Part shown: one piece after another, positions 29,283-38,430 of the stretch
How the letters are laid out: each line of letters begins with the position of its first letter
How positions within the stretch are numbered: the first letter of the stretch is position 1
DNA from: an uncultured Acidobacteriia bacterium
Lineage (GTDB): Bacteria > Acidobacteriota > Terriglobia > Bryobacterales > Bryobacteraceae
Reading direction: 5' to 3'
Assembly: GCA_903900705.1 (NCBI GenBank)
Contig: CAIUOG010000042.1
Span: 1 to 48,089 of the forward strand
DNA: 48,089 bases
Position numbers and translations under genes: made by a program
Notes under the pieces: model-generated
Seen by the model: only the letters and a program-made list of their open reading frames with translations
The model's database searches: none
Told to the model about the DNA's origin: nothing

Positions 29283-32216
29283 ATGCAACCCGCCTGTCAC
29301 CGTATTTTCATCTCTGTTTGCCATAATCCTCGCTTGCGGCGCCTCTTCCTTCTTTCTCTTACTGCACTGGTCTGCCATGCGCAGGTCGATAGCTCGTCGC
29401 TGACCGGAACCGTTCGTGACGCCACAGGCGGCGTGATCGAATCGGCACACATCCGGGCCGAACTGCTTGCCACCGGGTTGGTTCGCGAAACGGTCAGCAA
29501 CGCAGCGGGCGCGTGGGCGCTCCCGAATCTGCCCGTTGGCGACTATACCGTGACCGTTGCGAAAGCCGGGTTCGCCACTCTGCGGATCTCGAATGTCGGG
29601 CAGACCGTCGGTTCCACGCGCACTCTGAATCCCACGCTGTCCATCGCCGGGAAGGGCGAACAGATCACCGTCTCCGAAACCGTGGCGGACCTCGACCGCA
29701 ACGGGGCGTCTCTCGGCGGGCGAATTGAACGCAAACAGGTTGCCGAGCTTCCCATGAATGGCCGCAACTGGTACAGTCTTTCCGCCCTTGTGCCTGGCGC
29801 GATCGACAGCGGCGGCAGCAATATGAAGTCCATTCGTTTTGCCGGGCGCGGTCTCGACGACAATAACTTCACTCTCGACGGCGTCGATGCAACCGGCATC
29901 ATCAACCAGGCGCAACGCGGACAGGGCCGAATGACGATTCCCACCGAAGCCATCGGCGAATTCCGCGCGGAAGCCGCGCTTTACTCCGGAGAACTGGGCG
30001 GCTCTTCCGGCGGGCAGATTTCCGTCACCTCGCCTTCCGGCACCAACGACCCGCACGGAAGCCTCTACGAATACTTCCGTAACGATGTTCTGAATGCCCG
30101 CTCGCCCTTCGATGGCGCAACGCCCCCTCCCTTCCGCCTGAACCAGTACGGGGCGTCCCTCAGCGGCCCGGTTCGTCGCAACCAGACGTTTTTCTTCGGC
30201 GCGTGGGAAGGTTATAACCAGCGCCTCGGCCAGACCCTGACAGGCTTTGTCCCGCTGGATTCCTTCCGCGCCACGGTGGCGTCCGCACTGGCCACCGTGG
30301 TGTCTGCCTTCCCGAAGGCCAATGGGCCTGCCCTCGACGCCCGCACCGCGTCCTATACGTTCCAGGGCCTTCAGAAGGTGGACGAAAATACCGGACTATT
30401 CCGGCTCGATCACCGCTTTCGGGACTCGCTCACCGGCTTTATTCGCTACAGCCAGGATGAGGCCGTTTCGAACGTGCCCTCCGGCAGTATCGGGCAGACT
30501 CAGGCCGTTGTGACCCTGCCGAAAAACGGAGCGGCGACGCTGCTGCAGGTGGTCTCGCCCACGGTGACGAACGAGTACAAGTTCGGCTTCAACCAGGAGA
30601 TCACCCACACGAAGACACAGTCGCCGCTGGCTTATACCGTGGCGGTCTCCGGCCTCAGTTCCGTTAATGCGGGCTCCACCAAAGATGAGCGTGGAACCAC
30701 GCTTTCCTGGCTGGATAATCTCAACTGGATCCACGGACGGCATCTCATCAAAGCGGGCGCGGAAGTCCGCTACGTCGAGATGGATCAGGGCAACTCCTTC
30801 ACCGGGACACTCACCTATTCGAGCCTCGCCAACTTCGCCGCGAATCTTCTCGATAAAGCCACCGAAACCGCGCTGCTGCCCATGAAGCACCAGCGCAAGA
30901 CGCAGGTCTTCAGTTTTCTTCAGGACGAATACAAGCTCCGTTCGAACCTGACCCTGAATCTGGGGCTGCGCTACGAGTTCTACAACGTTCTTCACGAAAC
31001 GCAGAACCGCGCACTTCCCTTCGATTTCAATACCTGCGGTCCCGGCGGTTATTGCCCGGCCGGCAGCGACTTCACCTTTCCCAACAAGCTCGATCTCGAT
31101 CCCCGTCTCTCTCTCGCCTGGGCTCCTGATGCCCTCGGCGGCAATACGGTGGTGCGCCTTGGCGCGGGCATCTATCACGGCGACGGACAACTGGATGACC
31201 AGAACCTCCCCATCGCGAACGACGTGCAGCGCTACAGCCTGACCCGCGTCGGAATCCCGGCGCTCGCCTATCCCGTTGATCCGTTTATCGCCCAGGCGTC
31301 CGGCGTCGTCACGCCCCGCCTGCTCGACCGCCATCGCAAAGACGAGTACGTCAGCGAGTGGGGCCTTTCCGTCCAGCAGAAACTCGGTCATTCCTTTGCC
31401 GGCACCCTGTCCTATGCGGGCAGCAAGGGCACCAATCTGCTGACCACCAGTTACGTGAACGGCATCAATCCCGCCACCGGCACGCGCCCCTACCCCGCGT
31501 TCGGAATTGTGGAGTATCGTGGCAACAACAGCAATTCCACCTTCGAATCCCTGCAGCTTTCGCTGCAAAGGCGCTTTCAGAGGGGGCTGCTGTTTTCCGC
31601 CAACTACCTTCTGGCGCATTCGATTAACGATGGCGCCACGGGCGGCGGCGAGGCCGTCTTCCCCCAGAACATCAACTGCCGCGCCTGTGAAAAGGCTTCG
31701 AGTGATCAGGACGTCCGCCAGGTGTTCAATGCCAACGCCGTCTATCTGCTGCCGTTCACGGCTGGTCCCGGAGTGGCGCACAGGCTCTTCGGCGACTGGC
31801 AGTTCAGCGGCATTGCGACCGCCCGGACAGGGCTTCCCGTGAACGTAACGGCGGACCGGGCTTCCGGTGATTTGCCCGATGGTTACGCCACCAACCAGCG
31901 CCCCAATGTCTCCGGCGGTCTCTTCACAGTGCCCGCGCCGGGTAAATGGGGCAACGCGGGCCGGAATCTGTTGCGGGCAAAGGGCGTATGGCAACTCGAT
32001 GCCTCGCTCAGCCGTTCCATTTCCCTCACCGAACGCCTTCGCCTGCAGTTCCGCGCGGAGGGCTTTAATCTGCTCAACCGCGCGCAGTATGGCCCGCCGC
32101 TCGCCGATATCTCAGTGCCGGCCACCTACGGCCGCATTACCACCCTGGTGAACAACGGCCCCACCGGAACCGGCACTCCCCGACAATTTCAGTTGGCCCT
32201 GCGGCTCGGCTTTTAG
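29283..32216 (+). CDS. Oar-like TonB-dependent receptor with carboxypeptidase-regulatory-like domain
   Basis: The 977-aa product has a signal peptide (hydrophobic stretch RRLFLLSLTALVCHAQ, about 19-34), a carboxypeptidase-regulatory-like beta domain (about 36-125: LTGTVRDATGGVIESAHI, LPNLPVGDYTVTVAKAGF), a plug domain with NGRNWYSLSALVPG and FTLDGVDATG, and a large beta barrel ending in the C-terminal FQLALRLGF with a terminal Phe. This architecture is abundant in Acidobacteria and is usually linked to uptake or binding of large substrates such as oligosaccharides; none is proven. Start placed at ATG 29283, since an ATG at 29190 would begin inside the SRP RNA. It is convergent with the esterase gene, with 3 bases between stop codons. 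Confidence 0.93.
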   Translation: MQPACHRIFISVCHNPRLRRLFLLSLTALVCHAQVDSSSLTGTVRDATGGVIESAHIRAELLATGLVRETVSNAAGAWALPNLPVGDYTVTVAKAGFATLRISNVGQTVGSTRTLNPTLSIAGKGEQITVSETVADLDRNGASLGGRIERKQVAELPMNGRNWYSLSALVPGAIDSGGSNMKSIRFAGRGLDDNNFTLDGVDATGIINQAQRGQGRMTIPTEAIGEFRAEAALYSGELGGSSGGQISVTSPSGTNDPHGSLYEYFRNDVLNARSPFDGATPPPFRLNQYGASLSGPVRRNQTFFFGAWEGYNQRLGQTLTGFVPLDSFRATVASALATVVSAFPKANGPALDARTASYTFQGLQKVDENTGLFRLDHRFRDSLTGFIRYSQDEAVSNVPSGSIGQTQAVVTLPKNGAATLLQVVSPTVTNEYKFGFNQEITHTKTQSPLAYTVAVSGLSSVNAGSTKDERGTTLSWLDNLNWIHGRHLIKAGAEVRYVEMDQGNSFTGTLTYSSLANFAANLLDKATETALLPMKHQRKTQVFSFLQDEYKLRSNLTLNLGLRYEFYNVLHETQNRALPFDFNTCGPGGYCPAGSDFTFPNKLDLDPRLSLAWAPDALGGNTVVRLGAGIYHGDGQLDDQNLPIANDVQRYSLTRVGIPALAYPVDPFIAQASGVVTPRLLDRHRKDEYVSEWGLSVQQKLGHSFAGTLSYAGSKGTNLLTTSYVNGINPATGTRPYPAFGIVEYRGNNSNSTFESLQLSLQRRFQRGLLFSANYLLAHSINDGATGGGEAVFPQNINCRACEKASSDQDVRQVFNANAVYLLPFTAGPGVAHRLFGDWQFSGIATARTGLPVNVTADRASGDLPDGYATNQRPNVSGGLFTVPAPGKWGNAGRNLLRAKGVWQLDASLSRSISLTERLRLQFRAEGFNLLNRAQYGPPLADISVPATYGRITTLVNNGPTGTGTPRQFQLALRLGF

Positions 32217-32219
32217 CCT

Positions 32220-33776
32220 CTACTTCCCGGCTAATTCCTGAACCAGCGCATTTGCTTCCGCTTCCGTGAGTTGCCGTGACCAGCCGACGCGCCCCTTCGC
32301 GCTGCCACCCGGGCCCGTGGAACCGTATTCGCCGTACCAGGCCGTCTTTTCATTGTTCGGATCCCGCCAGTTCTCCCAGCCCTCCGCGCGGATATGCGCG
32401 TCCATTTCGCAATCGATGTAGGCCACCCGCGACCACGGTCGCCACGGCCGCCCCAGATAAACGCCCTTCTGCGTGTTTTCGCCGGTCAGATGGCACTTCA
32501 TGAAGACGTAACCAGTCCGCATGTCGCCGGCTGTGCGGGAGTGGGCCGTGATGTAGCCGTCCGCCAGGCTGTGAATCTCGCAGTTTTCAAAGATCGCCGC
32601 CGCATTCCCGAAGATAAAATCGACATGCCCGGCGATATAACTGTCCTTGTATTTCTGATGGCCCGTGGCGGCGTAGAGGGTGTCCTGCCAGCCGAGGAAA
32701 CGGCATTTGCGGAACTCCGCGCCGTCGGAATGAACCTTGATCGCCACCGCCTGAGAACCCGTGCCGTTGCCTGGCCCGAACGTGTTCTCGAACGTGATGT
32801 TTTCGGCTTCGAAGCCAGGCGCTTCCACATCCACGGTGGCTGAAAGGAACGTGCCACCCGCCTTGCCGGCATTCATGTCGGCGGTGATGACCGTCTTCGC
32901 GGCGTCTGTGCCCAGAAACGTCGTGCGCGGTCGGTCCTGCGGAACAATCACGCGCTCTTTATAGACGCCAGGCCGGATCTCGATTACCAGTCGCTGCCCC
33001 GCCGTGACGAACGGCGCGTGATCCACCGCCATCTGAATGGTTTTGAAGTCCCCCTTGCCGTCCGCCGAAACCACCACCTGCATGGCGGGCACGCCTTCCA
33101 CCAGTTGCGCCCGCACTGCCGGCGCCACGCGGGCGAACTCCCGCGCCGCCATCACGCCCACCGTGTAGCGACCGGTGGGACTGAGGTGCGTCGTGTCCGG
33201 CTTGCCGTCCGCCGTGGTGGCGTGCAGCGCCAGCGCGCCCGTCTTCCCCAGCTTCTCCGACTGCGCTTTGGTGAGCGCATACAGATCCATCAGGGGTACT
33301 TTGCGCTCCGCCGCCACCGCGCGGGCCGCCTCCACATAGGGCACCAGAGAATCGGCCCTGATGGTCCCGTCCGCATTGAAAACGCGCCGCACAATCGACG
33401 TCACCAGCACCGGCTTCGCCCCCGCCGCCACGGCTTCATCGATATAACGGTTCAGATTGGCGCGATAGGTGGTTTTGGCATCCGTCTCACGGTCGGCGCC
33501 TTTCCCCGGCACATCATTGTGGCCGAACTGGATCAGGATGAAGTCGGGCTTTGCGGCAATCGCCGGCGTCCACGCGCCTTCATCCCGGAAACTCTTGCTG
33601 CTCCGGCCATTGAGAGCCAGGTTGATCACTTCCACATCCGGGCCAAAACTGGCGCGGAACCCCGTTCCCCAGCCTCCCTGATCGTTGACGGTGGAATCCC
33701 CCACCAGAACGATTTTCGTTTTGGCGGACACCGGGACCGCGGCGGCGAGAGCAAGCAACAGGGGCAGCAGTTTCAT
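32220..33776 (-). CDS. Secreted fusion of SGNH acetylesterase (CE12-like) and pectin methylesterase (CE8)
   Basis: The 518-aa product has a signal peptide (MKLLPLLLALAAAVPVSA). Residues about 20-222 are a rhamnogalacturonan-acetylesterase-like SGNH hydrolase: GDST with S28, LNGRS with N56/G57, GHND with N87, and DTTH with D194/H197. Residues about 232-515 are a pectin methylesterase beta-helix: SQAVA (Q343), GWQDTLY (Q364, D365), GHVDFIFG (D386) and LGRPW (R443), the full catalytic set. One polypeptide could thus remove both acetyl and methyl groups from pectin outside the cytoplasm. It is convergent with the TonB receptor and divergent from RNase T2, with 60 bp between starts. Confidence 0.94.
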   Translation of the reverse strand: MKLLPLLLALAAAVPVSAKTKIVLVGDSTVNDQGGWGTGFRASFGPDVEVINLALNGRSSKSFRDEGAWTPAIAAKPDFILIQFGHNDVPGKGADRETDAKTTYRANLNRYIDEAVAAGAKPVLVTSIVRRVFNADGTIRADSLVPYVEAARAVAAERKVPLMDLYALTKAQSEKLGKTGALALHATTADGKPDTTHLSPTGRYTVGVMAAREFARVAPAVRAQLVEGVPAMQVVVSADGKGDFKTIQMAVDHAPFVTAGQRLVIEIRPGVYKERVIVPQDRPRTTFLGTDAAKTVITADMNAGKAGGTFLSATVDVEAPGFEAENITFENTFGPGNGTGSQAVAIKVHSDGAEFRKCRFLGWQDTLYAATGHQKYKDSYIAGHVDFIFGNAAAIFENCEIHSLADGYITAHSRTAGDMRTGYVFMKCHLTGENTQKGVYLGRPWRPWSRVAYIDCEMDAHIRAEGWENWRDPNNEKTAWYGEYGSTGPGGSAKGRVGWSRQLTEAEANALVQELAGK

Positions 33777-33836
33777 GATTCTTTAATTCTTTACTGTAGC
33801 GGTTTGGCTGGCACTCAGGAGTTAAACTCAGGAATC

Positions 33837-34499
33837 ATGCTGAAGCGCTGCCTGCTCCTTGCCGGACTACTCTTCCTCATCGTCTCCGGGGCCTTTCCGA
33901 AACGCAAACCCGCCGCTGCCGGCAAGGCCGAGGCCGGCGTCCCGTTCGACTACTACCTGCTGACGCTCTCCTGGGCGCCCGACTTCTGCGCCGCTCCGGG
34001 CGGCAACAAAGATCCCCGTGAGTGTGGTGCGGGAAAAAACATCGGTTTTGTCGTACACGGCATGTGGCCTCAGAATGAACAGCCCCAGCAGCCGAAGTGC
34101 CCGCCCGGCAGTCCCGTCTCGCAGGACGTGATCACCCCTACTCTGCGGCACATCCCCACCGAAAGTCTGATTCAGCACGAATGGACGAATCACGGCGCCT
34201 GCACCGGCCTCTCCTCCGCCGACTATTTCGCCAAACTGCGGCAGGCGCGGGACAGCGTGAAAATCCCGTCGGAACTGACGTCCCTCAAAGCGCAGACCAG
34301 CGAGAGCGCCGCCCAGATTGAAGCACAGTTCGCCGCCGCGAATCCCGGCTTTCCGCCTGCCGCCTTCCGCGCCACCTGTACCAACGGCGCGCTGCAGGAA
34401 GCGCGCATCTGTCTTGATAAGAACCTCTCTCCGCGTGCCTGCACGGCCAGCGCCGGGCGCTGTTCCGCACCGTCGATGAAGGTTCTGCCGCCGCGGTAA
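33837..34499 (+). CDS. Secreted ribonuclease T2
   Basis: The 220-aa product has a signal peptide (hydrophobic CLLLAGLLFLIVSGAF), and both T2 catalytic segments: CAS I as GFVVHGMWPQ with H74 and CAS II as HEWTNHGAC with E115 and H119. RNase T2 enzymes cut RNA without strong base preference and act outside the cytoplasm. Several Cys (near 51, 63, 88 and 122, with more in the C-terminal part) fit the usual disulfides. The ATG at 33837 follows CAGGA at short distance; longer in-frame sequence upstream runs antisense through the esterase gene and is rejected. The cytochrome-like gene of pair 2 starts 41 bp later on the same strand. Confidence 0.93.
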   Translation: MLKRCLLLAGLLFLIVSGAFPKRKPAAAGKAEAGVPFDYYLLTLSWAPDFCAAPGGNKDPRECGAGKNIGFVVHGMWPQNEQPQQPKCPPGSPVSQDVITPTLRHIPTESLIQHEWTNHGACTGLSSADYFAKLRQARDSVKIPSELTSLKAQTSESAAQIEAQFAAANPGFPPAAFRATCTNGALQEARICLDKNLSPRACTASAGRCSAPSMKVLPPR

Positions 34500-34540
34500 T
34501 CGTTTACGCCCCGGAAGAGTATAAAATCAAAGCGGCTTCT

Positions 34541-36982
34541 ATGCGGCTTTCGATATTACTACTTTGTCTGGTCATCCCCGCGTCCGGCGCGGGCGTCGAT
34601 TTCACGCGCGAAGTTCTGCCCATTTTCCAGCAGAAGTGCGTCGTCTGTCATGGCTCGAAGCAACACCTCTCCGGGCTGCGGCTCGATGACCGCGATTCCG
34701 CGAAACGGGTCCTCTCCGCGGGCCATTCTCAGCAAAGCCGCCTGATCGAAATGGTGAAGGGGTCTACCGGCAAGGTGATGCCACCCGCCGGCGCCAAACT
34801 CACTGACGCGCAGATTGAACTTCTCTCCCGCTGGATCGACGAAGGCGCGCACTGGCCTGCCTCGGCCTCCGCTGCGCGGCACTGGGCCTGGGAACCGATT
34901 CAGCATCCCGCCGCGCCCGCCGTCAAACGTACCGACTGGGCTGCCAACGAAATTGATCGTTTTGTGCTGGCGCGTCTCGAAAAAGAAGGGATCGCCCCCT
35001 CGGCCGATGCGGATAAAGCCACCCTGCTCCGCCGCGCTTCCCTCGATATCACCGGTCTTCCTCCGACCCCGGGGGAGACTGCGGAATTTCTGGCCGATAC
35101 CCGACCCGACGCCTACGCCCGCCAGGTGGACCATTTGCTCGCCAGTAATCATTACGGCGAAAAATGGTCGCGCTCCTGGCTCGATCTCGCGCACTATGCC
35201 GACAGCGATGGCTTTGAGAAAGATCTGATCCGTCCCTGGTCCTGGCGCTATCGTGACTGGGTCATCAATGCTTTCAACAGGGATATGCCGTATGACCGCT
35301 TCGTCACCCTGCAGATCGCGGGCGACGAACTTCCCGGCGTGACGCCTGAAGACCGCGTGGCAACGGGTTTCTACCGCAACACCATGACCAACCGGGAAGC
35401 CGGTGTGGACCGCACCGAGGCCCGCTTCGACCAGTTGATTGATCGCGTCGGCACCACCGGCACCGTCTTCCTCGGCATCACCCTGCGCTGTTCGCAGTGC
35501 CACAACCACAAGTACGACCCCATCCAGCAGAAAGACTTCTATAAGATGCTGGCCTACTTCAACGCCGCCGACGAGACGGATATTGAAGTCCCCGTACCAG
35601 GCGAAATGGGTTCGTTTTTGCGAGCGCGTCCGGACTATGAGAAGAAGCGCGCGGAACTGATCGCGCAGTATAAGGTTCCCGAACTGCAGAAGGTCTGGGA
35701 GGCCGACATGATCCGCACCATGGATCACCCGGGTCTGGAACTCGATTGGGACTTCCAGGTGACCGAGATCCGGGCCGGTGTGGACCACGGCGAGCGCATC
35801 CTGCGGACGCCCGCCGAAAAACGCTCGGAGCGCGACGCGCGCACCCTGACGGCACGCTTTCTGCGCGGTCCCGGTCCCCGCTTCGGCAAGGATAAGGAAC
35901 TGACCGCGAAAATCAAGGAAGCAAAGGAAAAGCTCGACGAACTCGACAAAACCTTCCCGGCTCTGAGCATGGCCTACGTGATGGAAGACCGGTCCGACTA
36001 CGGTCCGGCACATATCGCCGTGCGCGGGGACTGGAAGAACCCCGGTGAAGCCGTCGAATCCGGCGTTCCCTCCTTCCTGCCCGGTGGTGAGCAGCCCGCG
36101 AAGACCCGACTGGACCTCGCCCGCTGGATTCTCTCACCCGAAAATCCACTCACTGCGCGCGTGGCCGTCAACCGCATCTGGCAGGAACTGTTCGGTCGCG
36201 GGATCGTCAGTACGTCAGACGACTTTGGCACGCAGGGCGACAAGCCTTCACATCCTGAACTTCTCGACTGGCTGGCCACCGAGTACCGCCGGGTGGGGTT
36301 CAGCAACAAGGCGCTGATTCGGGAGATCGTCCTTTCCCGTACCTATCGGCAGGCCTCGACGGCGCGTCCGGATCTGGATAAGAAAGACCCCGAAAACGTC
36401 CTGCTGGCGCGGCAGTCCCGCGTCCGTCTGCCGGCGGAACTGATTCGCGATGAGGCGCTTTCGGTCAGCGGCCTTCTGAATACCGACGTCGGCGGCCCCA
36501 GCATCAAGCCCTTCCAGCCTGTTGGCGTGGCCGAGCTGGGTTACTCCGTCAAGAAGTGGGTGGAAAGTCCGGGCCGGGAAAAATACCGGCGCGGCGTGTA
36601 TATTCACTATCAGCGCACCACGCCGTATCCGTTCCTGGTGAATTTCGACGCTCCGGATTCCACGCTCTCCTGCACGCGCCGCCGGCTCTCGAATACAGCC
36701 CTGCAGTCGCTCGATCTGCTGAACGATCCGGCCTTTTTCGAAGCTGCGCAGGGACTGGCAAATCGCATAGAATCAGAGGCTTCAGGGGATTTCCGTAGCA
36801 AAATTTGGTTCGCTTTTTCGATTTCACTGAACCGGACGCCCACCGAGAAAGAGATTGCCCGGCTGGCCTCCTACTACGACACGCAGGCGACCCTGCGGAA
36901 GAATGATCCGGAGGCTATTGCGCCCTGGGTGGGCGTCAGCCGCATTCTGCTGAATCTGGACGAATTCATCACGCGCGAATAG
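34541..36982 (+). CDS. Secreted PSCyt1-DUF1549-DUF1553 protein (pair 2)
   Basis: The 813-aa product has a signal peptide (MRLSILLLCLVIPASGAG). It is followed by a Planctomycete-type cytochrome c domain (about 20-105) with CVVCH (33-37) and a late MPPAG segment that may supply the Met ligand. A DUF1549 domain follows (DRFVLARLEKEGIAPS, RRASLDITGLPPTPGE, YGEKWSRSWLDLAHYADSDG), with a second heme-like motif CSQCHNHKYDP (C317, C320, H321). A charged helical insert lies near 455-475. The DUF1553 domain closes the protein (NPLTARVAVNRIWQELFGRG, LIREIVLSRTYRQAS). Two CxxCH motifs suggest a di-heme periplasmic electron-transfer protein; the substrate is unknown. The partner DUF1501 gene begins 7 bases after the stop. 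Confidence 0.94.
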   Translation: MRLSILLLCLVIPASGAGVDFTREVLPIFQQKCVVCHGSKQHLSGLRLDDRDSAKRVLSAGHSQQSRLIEMVKGSTGKVMPPAGAKLTDAQIELLSRWIDEGAHWPASASAARHWAWEPIQHPAAPAVKRTDWAANEIDRFVLARLEKEGIAPSADADKATLLRRASLDITGLPPTPGETAEFLADTRPDAYARQVDHLLASNHYGEKWSRSWLDLAHYADSDGFEKDLIRPWSWRYRDWVINAFNRDMPYDRFVTLQIAGDELPGVTPEDRVATGFYRNTMTNREAGVDRTEARFDQLIDRVGTTGTVFLGITLRCSQCHNHKYDPIQQKDFYKMLAYFNAADETDIEVPVPGEMGSFLRARPDYEKKRAELIAQYKVPELQKVWEADMIRTMDHPGLELDWDFQVTEIRAGVDHGERILRTPAEKRSERDARTLTARFLRGPGPRFGKDKELTAKIKEAKEKLDELDKTFPALSMAYVMEDRSDYGPAHIAVRGDWKNPGEAVESGVPSFLPGGEQPAKTRLDLARWILSPENPLTARVAVNRIWQELFGRGIVSTSDDFGTQGDKPSHPELLDWLATEYRRVGFSNKALIREIVLSRTYRQASTARPDLDKKDPENVLLARQSRVRLPAELIRDEALSVSGLLNTDVGGPSIKPFQPVGVAELGYSVKKWVESPGREKYRRGVYIHYQRTTPYPFLVNFDAPDSTLSCTRRRLSNTALQSLDLLNDPAFFEAAQGLANRIESEASGDFRSKIWFAFSISLNRTPTEKEIARLASYYDTQATLRKNDPEAIAPWVGVSRILLNLDEFITRE

Positions 36983-36989
36983 AGGGCTT

Positions 36990-38417
36990 ATGGACGAACG
37001 TACATTCCGGCAAATTTCCACGCGGCGTAAGTTCTTCCGCGAAGCGGCGGGCGGCATCGGCACCATCGCGCTGGCACAGTTGCTGCAGGCCGAGTCGGGT
37101 TCCGTCGCCAATCCGCTGGCCCCGCGCAAACCACATTTCCCGGGCAAGGCGAAGAACATCATCTTCCTGTTCCAGGAAGGCGGGCCGAGCCAGCTTGATC
37201 TGTTCGACCCCAAGCCGGAACTGGCGAAATGGGATGGCAAGCCGCTGCCCGATTCGCTCACGAAGAACCTGCAACTCGCCTTCATCAAACCGACCGCCGC
37301 CGTTCTCGCCAGCCGCCGCCAGTTCCGCAAGTACGGCCAGTCCGGCATCGAGATCAGCGATTACATGCCGCACCTCGGCACCGTCGCCGATGACATTACC
37401 GTGGTGCGTTCCATGCACACCGAGGCCTTCAATCACCATCCAGGCCAGCTGATGCTGTTTGCCGGCACGCTCCAGGTGGGGCGTCCGAGTCTGGGTTCCT
37501 GGGTGGTCTACGGGCTCGGCAGCGAGTCGCAGAATCTGCCGGGTTTTGTCGTTCTCAGTTCCGGTGCGGGCACCAGCGGCGGCGAATCGAACTTTGGCAG
37601 CGGCTTCCTGCCTTCCACCTACTCCGGCACCATGTTCCGCGGCAGCGGCGACCCGATTCTCTATCTCTCGAATCCCCCGGGTGTCAATCAGGCGGTACAG
37701 CGGGCCTCGCTCGATGCGCTGCGTGACCTGAATCAGGAGCACCAGGAAAAGACCGGCGATCGCGAAATTGCCTCGCGCATCAACTCTTACGAACTCGCGT
37801 TCCGGATGCAGATGTCCGCGCCGGAATTACTCGACTTCTCGAAGGAATCGCCGGAGACGCTGGAGATGTACGGCGTCAATAAGGAACCCACCAAACCCTA
37901 CGCCACCAACTGCCTGCTGGCGCGCAGGCTGGTGGAGCGCGGCGTCCGCTGCGTGATGCTGATGCATGCCAGCTGGGACGACCATACCAACATCGATAAG
38001 AAGCTGAAAAAGAACTGCGATATCACCGATCAGCCGGTGGCCGCTCTGATCAAAGATCTGAAACAGCGCGGACTGCTCGATGAAACTTTGGTGGTCTGGG
38101 GCGGGGAATTCGGACGGACGCCGATGTGCGAGATCCGCAATCCTTCCGAAGCGGATAACGCGGGGCGCGATCACCACCCGGTTGCTTTCAGCATGTTCAT
38201 GGCGGGCGGCGGCATCAAGCCCGGCCAGACGGTGGGAAAGACGGACGACCTCTGCTTCAACATCGAGGAAGACCCCATTCACATTCATGACCTGCAGGCA
38301 ACGCTGCTGCACTGCCTGGGCCTTGAACATACCCGGCTCACGTATAACTACATGGGTCGCGATTTCCGGCTGACGGATCTGGGCGGCAACGTGGTGAAGA
38401 AGCTGCTGAAGGGTTAA
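36990..38417 (+). CDS. Tat-exported DUF1501 protein (pair 2)
   Basis: The 475-aa product has a twin-arginine signal, STRRKFFREAAGG at 10-22, then a weakly hydrophobic stretch. The DUF1501 body shows KNIIFLFQEGGPSQLDLFDPKP in two parts, SDYMPHLGTVADDITVVRSMHTEAFNHH, MLMHASWDDHTNID, LVVWGGEFGRTPM and GRDHHPVAFSMFMAGGG, the His/Asp-rich set expected for metal binding in the alkaline phosphatase-like superfamily. Activity is not established for the family. GAGGG precedes the ATG closely, inside a 7-base spacer after the cytochrome-like gene, so the two are translated from one message. It is much closer to the Planctomycete form than its paralogue at 17000, which has lost several of these His residues. 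Confidence 0.94.
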   Translation: MDERTFRQISTRRKFFREAAGGIGTIALAQLLQAESGSVANPLAPRKPHFPGKAKNIIFLFQEGGPSQLDLFDPKPELAKWDGKPLPDSLTKNLQLAFIKPTAAVLASRRQFRKYGQSGIEISDYMPHLGTVADDITVVRSMHTEAFNHHPGQLMLFAGTLQVGRPSLGSWVVYGLGSESQNLPGFVVLSSGAGTSGGESNFGSGFLPSTYSGTMFRGSGDPILYLSNPPGVNQAVQRASLDALRDLNQEHQEKTGDREIASRINSYELAFRMQMSAPELLDFSKESPETLEMYGVNKEPTKPYATNCLLARRLVERGVRCVMLMHASWDDHTNIDKKLKKNCDITDQPVAALIKDLKQRGLLDETLVVWGGEFGRTPMCEIRNPSEADNAGRDHHPVAFSMFMAGGGIKPGQTVGKTDDLCFNIEEDPIHIHDLQATLLHCLGLEHTRLTYNYMGRDFRLTDLGGNVVKKLLKG

Positions 38418-38430
38418 TCGAAATCGAAGC

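Noticed and set aside
27463-29403. 646-codon plus-strand frame opposite dnaX
   Set aside because: Composition is Arg/Gln/His-rich and it mirrors dnaX and the SRP RNA; no domain or ribosome-binding site.
30396-31994. 532-codon minus-strand frame inside the TonB receptor gene
   Set aside because: Shadow of a receptor gene whose translation shows full family structure; no family match seen.
33018-33836. Long open frame leading into RNase T2 from 33018
   Set aside because: It runs antisense through the pectin esterase gene, is His/Arg-rich in the manner of high-GC shadow frames, and RNase T2 has its own signal peptide at 33837.
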